Shown here piece after piece: positions 42,961 to 52,720 of a stretch of DNA of 64,000 nt; the stretch's first letter is position 1, and each line of letters opens with the position of its first letter. A model generated the notes under the pieces. That model was not told the DNA's origin. It saw only the letters and a program-made list of their open reading frames with translations, and ran no database searches. The position numbers and the translations under genes were made by a program. The DNA comes from Clostridium tepidiprofundi DSM 19306 (lineage in GTDB: Bacteria > Bacillota > Clostridia > Clostridiales > Clostridiaceae): assembly GCF_001594005.1 (NCBI RefSeq), contig NZ_LTBA01000007.1:1-64000 (forward strand), in the 5' to 3' direction.

Positions 42961-44956
42961 AATGAACAAATTTAGTTTGTTTTTGTTTCGTGACAGGAAG
43001 GAAGAACTTTTGCAATCTCTTCAAGAATTTGAAGGGGTTCAGTTTATCAACTTGCAAAATGAAATTGATAATGATGAATTGTCTTTTTTGCAAGCTGATT
43101 CAGAAAGTAAGAAGGCTTCTGAGTTTGAAACAGAATTATCAAAGGTTAAGTTTTGTATTAATATTTTAGACGATTACATAGAAAAGGAGTCAGCTATTGA
43201 GGCATTAAAGAAGGGTAAAAAGGCATTAACTTTTAAAGAACTTCAATACAAAGCTAAAAGAACAAATTGGACTGAAGTTTATGATGAGTTAAAAAATAAA
43301 GACAATATGCTTACGACTCTAAAAAATGAAAAGACAAAATTGGAGTCAGAGATACAGAGCTTAACACCATGGAGTAGTTTTGATTCAAGCTTTGAAGAAC
43401 TAGATAGAATGAAGTTATGTAAAGGTTATATAGGAACAATTCCTACATCAAGAGTAGATTCTCTTAGGGAAGAGCTTTCAAGTGGTGTTCCGTATTCTTA
43501 TTTGGAAGTAATAAGTGAGGAAAAGAATGATTCCAATATTTTGATTGTGTATTATGCCAAAATGCATGAGCAAGCTGAAGAAATAATAAAATCCAATGGT
43601 TTTTCAAAAGTTGATTTTAACTATAAAGGAAGACCGAATGAGATAATTGAGAGACTCACCGAGAGAATAAAGCAGAATGAAAAAGAGCAAAAGGAAGTAG
43701 TTGAAAGCATAAAAGAATATAAGAACAGATTAGAAGATTTACAACTTGTTTATGAATATTTTAATAATCAGGTTATTAAGGCTAAGGCATGTGAGAACTT
43801 TTTAAAGAGTGAAAAGATTATTGTTTTGCAGGGCTGGGTAAGTGCTGAAAACAGTGTGTTGCTCGAGGAAAGTGTAGAAAAAGTATGCGGCGAATATTAT
43901 TATATAGATTTTAAAGATGCCGAAGATGAGGAAAATGTACCTATTGAACTTAGAGGTAATGCATTTACTGAGCCATTCCATGGTATAACAGAGATGTATA
44001 GTTTGCCAAGTTACAGGGAAGTTGATCCAACACCAGTGCTATCAATTTTTTATGTTTTGTTCTTTGGAATGATGTTATCAGATGCTGGATATGGATTGGT
44101 ATTAACAGTTGGTACTTTGATAGCGTTAAAAGTTTTTAAACTTGATAAAGCAAAGAGAAACTTCTTAAAGTTATTTTGTTATTTAGGATTGTCAACTGTG
44201 TTTTGGGGCTTCATATATGGAGGTTTTTTCGGAGATGCGTTGGGTAGTGGATTTGGATTAAACATTAAGTATTTCAATAATCCGCTAATAGATCCTAAAA
44301 ATGATTTGATGACTGTGTTGGGTATGTCAGTTGTTTTTGGATTGATTCATATCTATATTGGACTTGGAATGAAGGCATATGTATTGGCAAAAAACAAAAA
44401 GTATATGGATATAGTGTACGATGTTGTAACATGGTATGTTGCTGTTACAGGTCTTATACTATTAGTTGGTAAGTCAATGCTTCCAGGAGTTCCACCTATA
44501 CTAGGAAAGGTACTGACTATAGCCGGATTGATTGGATTATTGCTTACACAAGGAAGAGAAGCAGATTCAATCGGTGGAAAGATTGGTGGAGGAGTATATG
44601 GCTTGTATGGTATAACTTCATATGTTGGAGATTTGGTTTCTTATTCGAGATTGCTAGCGTTAGGACTTGCAACTGGATTTATTGCAACAGCATTTAATTT
44701 GATGGTCAATCTAGCAACAAAGGGAATGATTAAAAGTGGAAATCCTATATTGTTTATAATTGGATTGATATTAGCTGTTGTTATGTTTACATTTTTACAT
44801 GTATTTAACATAGGTATAAATGCATTAGGTGCTTATGTTCATACTTCTAGACTTCAGTATTTAGAGTTTTTCGGTAAATTTTATGAAGGCGGAGGCAAGA
44901 AGTTTAGTCCTTTTAAGCCAGATGAAAAGTTTATAAATATTAAAAATGAAAGATAA
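42947..44956 (+). CDS. ntpI: V-type ATP synthase subunit I (a subunit)
   Basis: This 669-residue stator subunit has a long cytoplasmic helical N-terminal half (about 1-340, MAIVKMNKFSLFLFRDRKEE) and a C-terminal half with seven or eight membrane helices (about 350-640). It contains the half-channels next to the c ring; the motif SYSRLLALGLATGFIATAFN includes the essential arginine region. The ending GGGKKFSPFKPDEKFI is family-typical. It is translationally coupled to ntpF. Confidence 0.95.
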   Translation: MAIVKMNKFSLFLFRDRKEELLQSLQEFEGVQFINLQNEIDNDELSFLQADSESKKASEFETELSKVKFCINILDDYIEKESAIEALKKGKKALTFKELQYKAKRTNWTEVYDELKNKDNMLTTLKNEKTKLESEIQSLTPWSSFDSSFEELDRMKLCKGYIGTIPTSRVDSLREELSSGVPYSYLEVISEEKNDSNILIVYYAKMHEQAEEIIKSNGFSKVDFNYKGRPNEIIERLTERIKQNEKEQKEVVESIKEYKNRLEDLQLVYEYFNNQVIKAKACENFLKSEKIIVLQGWVSAENSVLLEESVEKVCGEYYYIDFKDAEDEENVPIELRGNAFTEPFHGITEMYSLPSYREVDPTPVLSIFYVLFFGMMLSDAGYGLVLTVGTLIALKVFKLDKAKRNFLKLFCYLGLSTVFWGFIYGGFFGDALGSGFGLNIKYFNNPLIDPKNDLMTVLGMSVVFGLIHIYIGLGMKAYVLAKNKKYMDIVYDVVTWYVAVTGLILLVGKSMLPGVPPILGKVLTIAGLIGLLLTQGREADSIGGKIGGGVYGLYGITSYVGDLVSYSRLLALGLATGFIATAFNLMVNLATKGMIKSGNPILFIIGLILAVVMFTFLHVFNIGINALGAYVHTSRLQYLEFFGKFYEGGGKKFSPFKPDEKFINIKNER

Positions 44957-44972
44957 ATATAAAATTTATTAA

Positions 44973-45485
<513 letters not shown>

Positions 45486-45506
45486 GGAAAAGTAAGGGTG
45501 AAGCAT

Positions 45507-46106
45507 ATGGCTAATATTGAAAGTTTAGTAAATAAGATTATAGAAGATGCTCAAAGGGAAGCAGATTCAATTGTTAGTATTGCTCAAGATAAAAAGAGTA
45601 AAATGATAAATATTGAAAAAGAAAAAGCTGAAGCAGAAAAAGATGAAATTTTAGCTAAAGCAAAGATTGAAGCACAAACAAGGAAAGAAAGAGTAATATC
45701 GAATGCAAAATTGCAAGTGAGAAATAATAAACTTCAAGCTAAGCAAGAAGTTATGGATAGGGTTTTTGAAATTGCATTAGAGCAACTAAGGAATTTGCCT
45801 TGCGATATGTTCTCTAAATTTGTTAAGACGTCAGTGATGTCTTCTGATGTTGATGGTAATGAAAAAATCATTGTTAATGAAAAGTACAAATCAAAATTCA
45901 ATGATGAGCTTATGAATGATATAAACAACTCGTTAAAGGAAACTGGAAAGGTTTCTAATGTTGATTTGAGTGTTGAAACAAGAGATATCAAAGACGGATT
46001 TATATTAGCGAAAAAAGGAATTGAACTCAATTATACTTTTGAAGACTTGATGAATTCGATAAGAGAAGATATCGAAGGCGATATTTTAGCGGTATTGTTT
46101 GAGTAA
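45507..46106 (+). CDS. ntpE: V-type ATP synthase subunit E
   Basis: This 199-residue peripheral stalk subunit has a long N-terminal helix that pairs with subunit G/H (about 1-95) and a globular C-terminal domain ending DIEGDILAVLFE. ATG 45507 is preceded by AAGGGTGAAG; a GTG nine bases upstream is part of the ribosome binding site. It is cytoplasmic, bound to the A3B3 head. Confidence 0.92.
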   Translation: MANIESLVNKIIEDAQREADSIVSIAQDKKSKMINIEKEKAEAEKDEILAKAKIEAQTRKERVISNAKLQVRNNKLQAKQEVMDRVFEIALEQLRNLPCDMFSKFVKTSVMSSDVDGNEKIIVNEKYKSKFNDELMNDINNSLKETGKVSNVDLSVETRDIKDGFILAKKGIELNYTFEDLMNSIREDIEGDILAVLFE

Positions 46107-46161
46107 AATGGCTTTGTTCAGCTTTGTTTGGATAATTAAGTTTGGAAAGGTGGAAACCTAA

Positions 46162-47163
46162 ATGGATAAAACTATTTATGCTCAGGCGGTATCCAGAATA
46201 AGAGCGATGGAAAATAGACTCTTGGATAGTACTAAAATTAATAGAATGATTGAGAGCTCTACTGCAGACGAAGCCATGAAAGTACTTCAGGAAACTGAGT
46301 ATGGTGAGTTTATGGGAAGTGTAAAGAGAGTAGAGGATTATGAAATTTTATTGAGTGAAGAACTGAAAAGAGTATATTCCCTTATGTATGAAATTTCGCC
46401 TGAGAAATTGATTGTGGATATTTTAAGCTTAAGATACGATTATCATAATATTAAGGTTTTAATTAAGGCAAAAATATTAAATAAAGATTATGATTATCTT
46501 CTTATTCCAGTAGGTACGACTGATGTTGATATTTTAAAGAACAGTATATATACTGAGAATTATGTTGATTTGAATAATGATATGAGGGAAGCAATAGAGA
46601 AGTCATTGGCTTCTTATGAATTGGAACATGACCCTCAAAAAATAGACATTTATGTTGATAGATACCTATATAAGAAGATGTTAAAGTTAGCACATAAGCT
46701 GGATGATACTTTTATGATAGAGTATATACAGAAAATGATTGATATTACCAATATTAAAACATTTTTAAGGGTTAAAAATCAGAAAAAAGAAAAAGAGTTT
46801 TTAAATGAAGTGCTAATTAATGGCGGTAAAATTGATCTTGATATCTTTAGAGATTATTATAATGATTCTAATGAGAATTTCATGAATAGAATTTCGCATA
46901 CGGACTATTTTGATATTTTAAGAGAGGGTCTTGAAAAATTCAATAGTTCGGGAAGTCTTAATGCTTTTGAAAAGCTTTTTGATGATTTTATTATGAAGTT
47001 TATTAGGGAAGCAAAATATGTTAGTTTTGGAGTAGAACCTCTTATGGCATACGTTTTAGCAAAAGAAACTGAGATAAAGATTATCAGGATTATTATGGTT
47101 GGAAAGTTGAACAATGTGAAACCTGATGTTATCAGAGGAAGGCTGCGTGATGTTTATGTATAA
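46162..47163 (+). CDS. ntpC: V-type ATP synthase subunit C (d-like central stalk socket)
   Basis: This 333-residue all-helical funnel protein couples the D-F axle to the K ring. Typical stretches are [17 protein letters not shown] at the start and [19 protein letters not shown] near the end. GAAAGGTGG precedes the ATG. The 3' end overlaps the F-subunit gene by 14 bases. Confidence 0.93.
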   Translation: MDKTIYAQAVSRIRAMENRLLDSTKINRMIESSTADEAMKVLQETEYGEFMGSVKRVEDYEILLSEELKRVYSLMYEISPEKLIVDILSLRYDYHNIKVLIKAKILNKDYDYLLIPVGTTDVDILKNSIYTENYVDLNNDMREAIEKSLASYELEHDPQKIDIYVDRYLYKKMLKLAHKLDDTFMIEYIQKMIDITNIKTFLRVKNQKKEKEFLNEVLINGGKIDLDIFRDYYNDSNENFMNRISHTDYFDILREGLEKFNSSGSLNAFEKLFDDFIMKFIREAKYVSFGVEPLMAYVLAKETEIKIIRIIMVGKLNNVKPDVIRGRLRDVYV

Positions 47164-47464
47164 GATAGGGGTTGTAGGAGATAAGGATTCGGTTCTTGCT
47201 TTTAAGGCAATTGGTATAGATGTTTATCCAGTAGTTGAAGCAGAAGAAGCGAGAAAAGTTGTTGACAAACTTGCCTATAATAATTATGCTGTTATTTTTG
47301 TTACAGAACAGGTTGCACAGAATATTGAGGAAACAATAGAAAGGTATAATAAAATGATGCTTCCTGCCGTTATTCTTATACCAAGTAATCAAGGCTCACT
47401 TAATATAGGTATGAAGAAAATAAGTGAAAATGTAGAAAAAGCAGTGGGCGTAAATATTTTATAG
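47150..47464 (+). CDS. ntpG: V-type ATP synthase subunit F (NtpG)
   Basis: This 104-residue Rossmann-like subunit of the central axle starts [32 protein letters not shown] and [13 protein letters not shown] are family-typical. ATG 47150 is seven bases after AGAGGAAGG; ATG 47156 is an alternative. It pairs with subunit D inside the A3B3 hexamer. Confidence 0.93.
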   Translation: MFMYKIGVVGDKDSVLAFKAIGIDVYPVVEAEEARKVVDKLAYNNYAVIFVTEQVAQNIEETIERYNKMMLPAVILIPSNQGSLNIGMKKISENVEKAVGVNIL

Positions 47465-47482
47465 AAAGGTAGGTAGGAGAAC

Positions 47483-49255
47483 TTGAAAATCGGTAAGGTT
47501 ATAAAAGTTTCAGGTCCATTAGTTGTTGCAAGTGATATGGATGAAGCTAACATATATGACGTTGTAAAAGTTGGAGAAAAAGGCCTTATAGGTGAAATTA
47601 TCGAAATGAGAGGCGACAGGGCTTCTATTCAGGTTTATGAGGAAACAGCTGGCATAGGTCCTGGGGATCCAGTAGAATCAACAGGAGAGCCTTTGAGTGT
47701 TGAATTAGGACCAGGGTTATTAGAAGCTATGTTCGACGGTATTCAAAGACCTCTAAATGCTATAATGGATAAAGTAGGGAATTTCTTAACAAAGGGTGTA
47801 AGCGTTGCATCATTAGATAGAAATAAGAAATGGCACTTTGTTCCCGAAGTTAAGGTTGGAGATAAAGTAGAGCCAGGATACATAATTGGTTCTGTACAGG
47901 AGACTTCAGTAATTAATCACAAGATTATGATACCATACGGTATTGAGGGAACTGTAAAATCGGTTAAAGAAGGGGATTTTACAGTAGTTGAGACAGTAGC
48001 TGAAATAGAAACTAAAGATGGTATTAAGAATGTTACATTGATGCAAAAATGGCCAGTAAGAAAAGGAAGACCATATGTAAGAAAGTTAAATCCAGAAGAG
48101 CCGATGGTAACTGGACAGAGAGTAATTGATACATTTTTCCCAGTAACAAAGGGTGGTACTGCTTGTGTACCAGGACCATTTGGTAGTGGTAAAACAGTTG
48201 TACAACACCAGCTTGCTAAATGGGGAGATGCTCAGATAGTTGTTTATGTTGGTTGTGGTGAGCGTGGTAATGAGATGACAGACGTTCTTAATGAATTTCC
48301 TGAATTGAAAGACCCTAAAACAGGAGAATCTTTGATGAAAAGAACGGTATTGATTGCTAATACATCAAATATGCCTGTTGCTGCGAGAGAAGCATCAATA
48401 TATACTGGACTTACAATAGGAGAATATTTTAGGGATATGGGATATTCTGTTGCTATGATGGCAGATTCAACATCACGTTGGGCAGAGGCATTAAGAGAGA
48501 TGTCAGGAAGATTAGAAGAAATGCCAGGTGACGAAGGATATCCAGCATATCTTGGTTCAAGAGCTGCTGATATTTATGAAAGAGCAGGTAAAGTAATTTG
48601 TTCTGGAAGTGATGATAGAGAAGGTGCATTAACATTCATAGGTGCTGTATCACCTCCAGGAGGAGATTTATCTGAACCAGTTACACAGGCAACATTGAGA
48701 ATTGTAAAGGTATTCTGGGGATTAGATGCTCAGTTGGCTTACAGAAGACATTTTCCATCTATAAACTGGTTAAATTCATATTCATTATATCTGGATAAAA
48801 TAGGTAGATGGATGGATAAAAATGTTGCAGCGGATTGGAGTGCTTTAAGAACTGAAGCAATGTCTCTTCTACAAGAAGAATCAAAATTAGAAGAAATAGT
48901 TAGATTAGTTGGTATAGATGCATTATCTGAAAAGGATAGATTAAAGCTTGAAGTTGCAAAATCATTAAGAGAAGATTATTTGCAGCAAAATGCTTTCCAT
49001 GAAGTTGATACTTATGCTTCATTGGATAAACAACATAAAATGCTTAAACTTATATTAAGTTTTTACAACCTATCAAACAAAGCACTTGCAGCAGGGGTTT
49101 ACCTTGATAAATTATTAAAACTTGAAATTAGAGATAAAATAGCTAGGGCTAAATATATAGCAGAAGGTGAAATCGATAAGATTGATGGAATTATGAGTGA
49201 ATTACAGGATGTAATTGATAAAATAATTACAGAAGAAGGTGTTGCAAATGCTTAA
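47483..49255 (+). CDS. ntpA: V-type ATP synthase catalytic subunit A
   Basis: This 590-residue catalytic subunit has Walker [13 protein letters not shown] (about 233) and the A-type non-homologous insertion after the N-terminal barrel. The catalytic segment is [12 protein letters not shown], and [19 protein letters not shown] is invariant. It starts at TTG 47483 after AGGTAGGAGAA. The C-terminus overlaps the B gene by eight bases. Confidence 0.97.
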   Translation: MKIGKVIKVSGPLVVASDMDEANIYDVVKVGEKGLIGEIIEMRGDRASIQVYEETAGIGPGDPVESTGEPLSVELGPGLLEAMFDGIQRPLNAIMDKVGNFLTKGVSVASLDRNKKWHFVPEVKVGDKVEPGYIIGSVQETSVINHKIMIPYGIEGTVKSVKEGDFTVVETVAEIETKDGIKNVTLMQKWPVRKGRPYVRKLNPEEPMVTGQRVIDTFFPVTKGGTACVPGPFGSGKTVVQHQLAKWGDAQIVVYVGCGERGNEMTDVLNEFPELKDPKTGESLMKRTVLIANTSNMPVAAREASIYTGLTIGEYFRDMGYSVAMMADSTSRWAEALREMSGRLEEMPGDEGYPAYLGSRAADIYERAGKVICSGSDDREGALTFIGAVSPPGGDLSEPVTQATLRIVKVFWGLDAQLAYRRHFPSINWLNSYSLYLDKIGRWMDKNVAADWSALRTEAMSLLQEESKLEEIVRLVGIDALSEKDRLKLEVAKSLREDYLQQNAFHEVDTYASLDKQHKMLKLILSFYNLSNKALAAGVYLDKLLKLEIRDKIARAKYIAEGEIDKIDGIMSELQDVIDKIITEEGVANA

Positions 49256-50630
49256 GGAATATAGAACAGTCAAAGAAGTAGTAGGACCTTTGATGCTTGT
49301 TGATCAGGTTGAAAATGTAAAATATGATGAGCTTGTTGAAATAGAAATACAAACTGGAGAAAAGAGACGTGGTAGAGTACTAGAGATAAATGGTGATAAA
49401 GCCATGATTCAGCTTTTCGAAGGTTCAGCTGGTATAAATCTTAAAGGAAGTAAAGTAAAATTTACTGGTAAGCCGCTTGAACTAGGCGTATCCGAAGATA
49501 TGCTCGGTAGGGTATTTGATGGATTGGGAAGACCAAAAGATGGTGGACCTAAGATAATTCCTGATAAAAAATTAGATATAAATGGTGAGCCAATAAATCC
49601 TGTTGCTAGAGATTATCCATCAGAATTTATTCAAACTGGTATATCACCAATTGATGGTCTTAATACACTTGTTAGAGGACAGAAATTGCCTGTTTTCTCG
49701 GGTTCAGGTCTTCCACATGCTGAGCTTGCAGCACAGATTGCAAGGCAGGCAAGGGTTTTAAATTCTGATTCTAAATTTGCAGTTGTGTTTGCTGCTATAG
49801 GTATAACTTTTGAAGAAGCTCAGTTTTTTATAGATGACTTTACTAAAACAGGAGCTATTGATAGAGCTGTTCTATTCATTAATCTTGCAAATGACCCTGC
49901 AATTGAGAGAATAGCTACTCCAAGAATGGCTTTAACTACTGCTGAATATCTTGCATATGAAAAAGGTATGCATGTACTTGTTATTATGACTGATATAACA
50001 AATTATTGTGAAGCTTTACGTGAAGTATCAGCAGCAAGAAAAGAGGTTCCAGGTAGAAGAGGATATCCAGGATATTTATATACTGACCTTTCTACATTAT
50101 ACGAAAGAGCTGGTAGAATAAAAGGATTGGAAGGATCAATTACTCAGATACCAATACTTACAATGCCTGAAGATGATAAAACACATCCAATACCTGACCT
50201 TACAGGATATATAACAGAGGGACAGATAATTTTATCAAGAGAATTATATAAGAAAGGTATTATGCCTCCTATAGATGTTCTTCCTTCATTATCAAGACTT
50301 AAAGATAAGGGAATTGGTAAAGGAAAGACTAGGGAAGACCATGCAGATACTATGAATCAGCTTTTTGCGGCTTATGCACAAGGAAAGCAGGCTAAAGAAT
50401 TAGCTGTTATACTTGGTGAATCTGCACTTTCTGATACAGATAAGTTATACGCAAAATTTGCAGATGCTTTTGAAAAAGAGTATGTTGCACAAGGATTTGA
50501 TACTAATAGAAGTATAGAAGAAACATTAAATTTAGGATGGAAGCTTCTAACTATTCTTCCTAAGTCAGAGCTTAAGAGAATTAGAGATGAGTACTTAGAA
50601 AAATATATGCCTAAAAGAGAGGGTGAGTAA
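49248..50630 (+). CDS. ntpB: V-type ATP synthase subunit B
   Basis: This 460-residue non-catalytic nucleotide-binding homologue lacks a standard Walker A ([15 protein letters not shown] instead), as expected. [35 protein letters not shown] and [17 protein letters not shown] are diagnostic. ATG 49248 follows AAGAAGG located in the 3' end of ntpA. Confidence 0.97.
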   Translation: MLKEYRTVKEVVGPLMLVDQVENVKYDELVEIEIQTGEKRRGRVLEINGDKAMIQLFEGSAGINLKGSKVKFTGKPLELGVSEDMLGRVFDGLGRPKDGGPKIIPDKKLDINGEPINPVARDYPSEFIQTGISPIDGLNTLVRGQKLPVFSGSGLPHAELAAQIARQARVLNSDSKFAVVFAAIGITFEEAQFFIDDFTKTGAIDRAVLFINLANDPAIERIATPRMALTTAEYLAYEKGMHVLVIMTDITNYCEALREVSAARKEVPGRRGYPGYLYTDLSTLYERAGRIKGLEGSITQIPILTMPEDDKTHPIPDLTGYITEGQIILSRELYKKGIMPPIDVLPSLSRLKDKGIGKGKTREDHADTMNQLFAAYAQGKQAKELAVILGESALSDTDKLYAKFADAFEKEYVAQGFDTNRSIEETLNLGWKLLTILPKSELKRIRDEYLEKYMPKREGE

Positions 50631-50632
50631 AG

Positions 50633-51289
50633 GTGGCAAGACTTAATGTTAATCCCACCAGAATGGAGCTCACCAAGCTTAAAAAAAGATTGGTAACTGC
50701 TACACGTGGTCATAAATTGCTAAAAGATAAGCAAGATGAGCTCATGAGAAGATTTATTGATCTCGTAAAGTATAATAATAAAATAAGAAAAAGCGTAGAA
50801 GAGGAGCTTTCAAGTGCTTTTAAGGATTTTGTTATGGCGCGTGCATTGATGTCATCAGAGTTTTTAGAGGAAGCAATAATGTATCCAAAGGAAAGTATAT
50901 CTGTTGATATTGAGAAAAAAAATGTAATGAGTGTAAATGTTCCTGTAATGAATTTTAGAAGAAAGTTAGATGGAGAAGAGGGAAGCATTTATCCATATGG
51001 ATTTGCAAATACATCAGCTGAATTGGATACTTCACTTGAAAAATTGTACAACATATTGCCAAAATTACTTGAATTAGCAGAGGTTGAAAAGTCATGCCAA
51101 CTTATGGCTGATGAAATTGAAAAGACTAGAAGAAGAGTTAATGCACTTGAATACATGACAATTCCACAGCTTGAAGAGACTATAAAGTATATCAAAATGA
51201 AGCTTGATGAGAATGAAAGAGGTTCTTTGGCAAGATTAATGAAGGTAAAAAGTATGATGGAACAGCAGGCTTTACAACAACAAAGTTAA
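50633..51289 (+). CDS. ntpD: V-type ATP synthase subunit D
   Basis: This 218-residue two-helix coiled-coil axle subunit has [20 protein letters not shown] at the N-terminus and [20 protein letters not shown] near the C-terminus. GTG start at 50633 after GAGGGTGAG, two bases after the ntpB stop. It is the last gene of the operon; a terminator follows. Confidence 0.96.
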   Translation: MARLNVNPTRMELTKLKKRLVTATRGHKLLKDKQDELMRRFIDLVKYNNKIRKSVEEELSSAFKDFVMARALMSSEFLEEAIMYPKESISVDIEKKNVMSVNVPVMNFRRKLDGEEGSIYPYGFANTSAELDTSLEKLYNILPKLLELAEVEKSCQLMADEIEKTRRRVNALEYMTIPQLEETIKYIKMKLDENERGSLARLMKVKSMMEQQALQQQS

Positions 51290-51306
51290 TACTTATAATA
51301 AATAAA

Positions 51307-51338
51307 AAAAATCGGAGCATTATGCTTCGATTTTTTTA
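51307..51338 (+). terminator. Terminator of the V-ATPase operon
   Basis: AAATCG-G-AGCA and TGCT-T-CGATTT pair around TTA, then seven T. Confidence 0.9.
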
Positions 51339-51349
51339 TTCAACATCTT

Positions 51350-51379
51350 TTGACAATTTGTTATAATATAATATATACT
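51350..51379 (+). promoter_or_regulatory. Promoter of the 111-residue hypothetical gene
   Basis: TTGACA (51350-51355), 18 bases, TATACT (51374-51379). Confidence 0.7.
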
Positions 51380-51415
51380 AAATAAATAAAATATATAAAG
51401 ATAGGGGGCGAATAT

Positions 51416-51751
51416 ATGAACAATGGTGAAAAAGTTTTAATGGACTCCAATTTATTGAAGAAAATCAAGTCGGGTTTGCAGCAGATTAGAATTAGAGTTG
51501 CTGATGAAGAATTAAAAGGAGAGGTTGACAAGATTCTCCAATTATTAGACAATAACGATAATGACGAAATTAAATTTGAATCTCTAGAAGATACTATACA
51601 TAATAAAATGAAGACAACTAAGGACAAGGATTTAAATGTAAAGCTCTATATGTTATATAGAAAACTTCAAGATGGTAAGATTTCAGAGAGTGAAGCCTTA
51701 AAATTATATGAAATATATGTAAAGGACGAATACAAATACGGATACCTCTAG
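51416..51751 (+). CDS. Hypothetical helical protein
   Basis: This 111-residue soluble, charged, mostly helical protein has no cysteine and no membrane segment. AGGGGG precedes the ATG and a good promoter lies upstream. I recognise no family. The ending KISESEALKLYEIYVKDEYK suggests a small helical bundle. It is flanked by the V-ATPase terminator and a CTAG-rich repeat that begins at its stop codon. Confidence 0.6.
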   Translation: MNNGEKVLMDSNLLKKIKSGLQQIRIRVADEELKGEVDKILQLLDNNDNDEIKFESLEDTIHNKMKTTKDKDLNVKLYMLYRKLQDGKISESEALKLYEIYVKDEYKYGYL

Positions 51752-52046
51752 GAGAGAATTAGGGACTAGGAGATAAAACAAGGTGCTAGGTGCTGGGGAT
51801 TAGGTTCTAGGGAATAAGAGAGGAACAAATGGGCTAGAGGGCTAGTTGGCTAGTGCAGATTTGGAACTTGAATACTTTACACTTTCAAGTAATATATGTT
51901 TTTAATATTACATTAGCTAGCCACTGACTAACTGGTCACTAGTAGTCTTGTTTAAAGAAATCGTATAACGATTTCATCATTAACTAGCAACTAGCCAATT
52001 GGTAACTAGCAGTCTTATTTTTAGGAAATTGCGAAGCAATTTCAAC
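51751..52046 (+). repeat. CTAG-rich repeat, copy 2
   Basis: This is about 296 gene-free bases related to 40311-40688. The left part opens GGGACTAGGAGATAAAACAAG. GGCTAGTTGGCTAGT (51839-51853) is complementary to ACTAGCAACTAGCC (51982-51995) with one bulge. The right part holds two units of about 67 bases, each with CTAG-rich sequence, a CTTRTTT stretch and a hairpin: GAAATCG/CGATTTC, then GAAATTGC/GCAATTTC. It ends about 30 bases before the def ribosome binding site. Confidence 0.8.
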
Positions 52047-52089
52047 CTGTTTTTGTGTTGTATTTTTAAATAGAAGGGAAGTAATTAAA

Positions 52090-52560
52090 ATGGCAGTAAG
52101 AGATATTTTGACTTTTGATGATAAGGTGTTACATACTCAATGCGAGAGAATTAATGTTATTGATGATGATGTGTTAAGCATTATTCAAGATTTAAAAGAT
52201 ACATTATATGCAGGTACAGGAATAGGACTTGCAGCTCCACAAATTGGTATATTAAAAAGAGTTATATTAATAGATTTAAGGCAGGGTGATGAACCCGTAA
52301 TAATAATAAATCCCAAAATAATTGCTCAATCGGGAAAAGAAAAAGATTGTGAAGGATGTCTTAGTTATCCAGGGTACTATGGTATTGTTGAACGTCCTAA
52401 AAAGGTTACTGTAATAGGCAAGAATATTGATGGAAAAAAAGTAATATATAAAGCGTCTGGACTTTTGGCAAGAGCATTATGTCATGAAATAGATCATTTA
52501 GATGGTATAGTGTATACAGATAGGACTAAAGAAGTATATTCTGAAGATGAAGAAGAATAA
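52090..52560 (+). CDS. def: Peptide deformylase
   Basis: This 156-residue enzyme removes the formyl group from nascent proteins. The three motifs are GIGLAAPQIG (about 44), EGCLSYPG (about 91, metal-ligand Cys) and HEIDHLDG (about 135, two His ligands and catalytic Glu). GAAGGGAAG precedes the ATG. It stands alone, not beside fmt or priA as in many genomes. The CTAG-rich repeat occupies its upstream region. Confidence 0.96.
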   Translation: MAVRDILTFDDKVLHTQCERINVIDDDVLSIIQDLKDTLYAGTGIGLAAPQIGILKRVILIDLRQGDEPVIIINPKIIAQSGKEKDCEGCLSYPGYYGIVERPKKVTVIGKNIDGKKVIYKASGLLARALCHEIDHLDGIVYTDRTKEVYSEDEEE

Positions 52561-52589
52561 GTGCAGTTTATATAAGGCTGCACTTTTCT
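52559..52589 (+). terminator. Terminator of def
   Basis: AAGTGCAG (52559-52566) and CTGCACTT (52578-52585) with a TTTATATAAGG loop, followed by T-rich sequence. Confidence 0.85.
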
Positions 52590-52720
52590 ATTTTTTTTCT
52601 TTAATTCATTAAATAGATTATCATCTATTTTTAACATATAATCACTCCTTAATACCTGCCTATGGTATATATTACAACTAACTTCAATAATAAAGTCAAT
52701 TTTATGAAAGGATGATGTTT

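Noticed and set aside
52494-52637. 47-residue leftward reading frame with a very good AAGGAGTG site and ATG
   Set aside because: Half of it is antisense to the end of def and it reads through the def terminator stem; only about 24 residues are outside. Without conservation I do not call it a gene.
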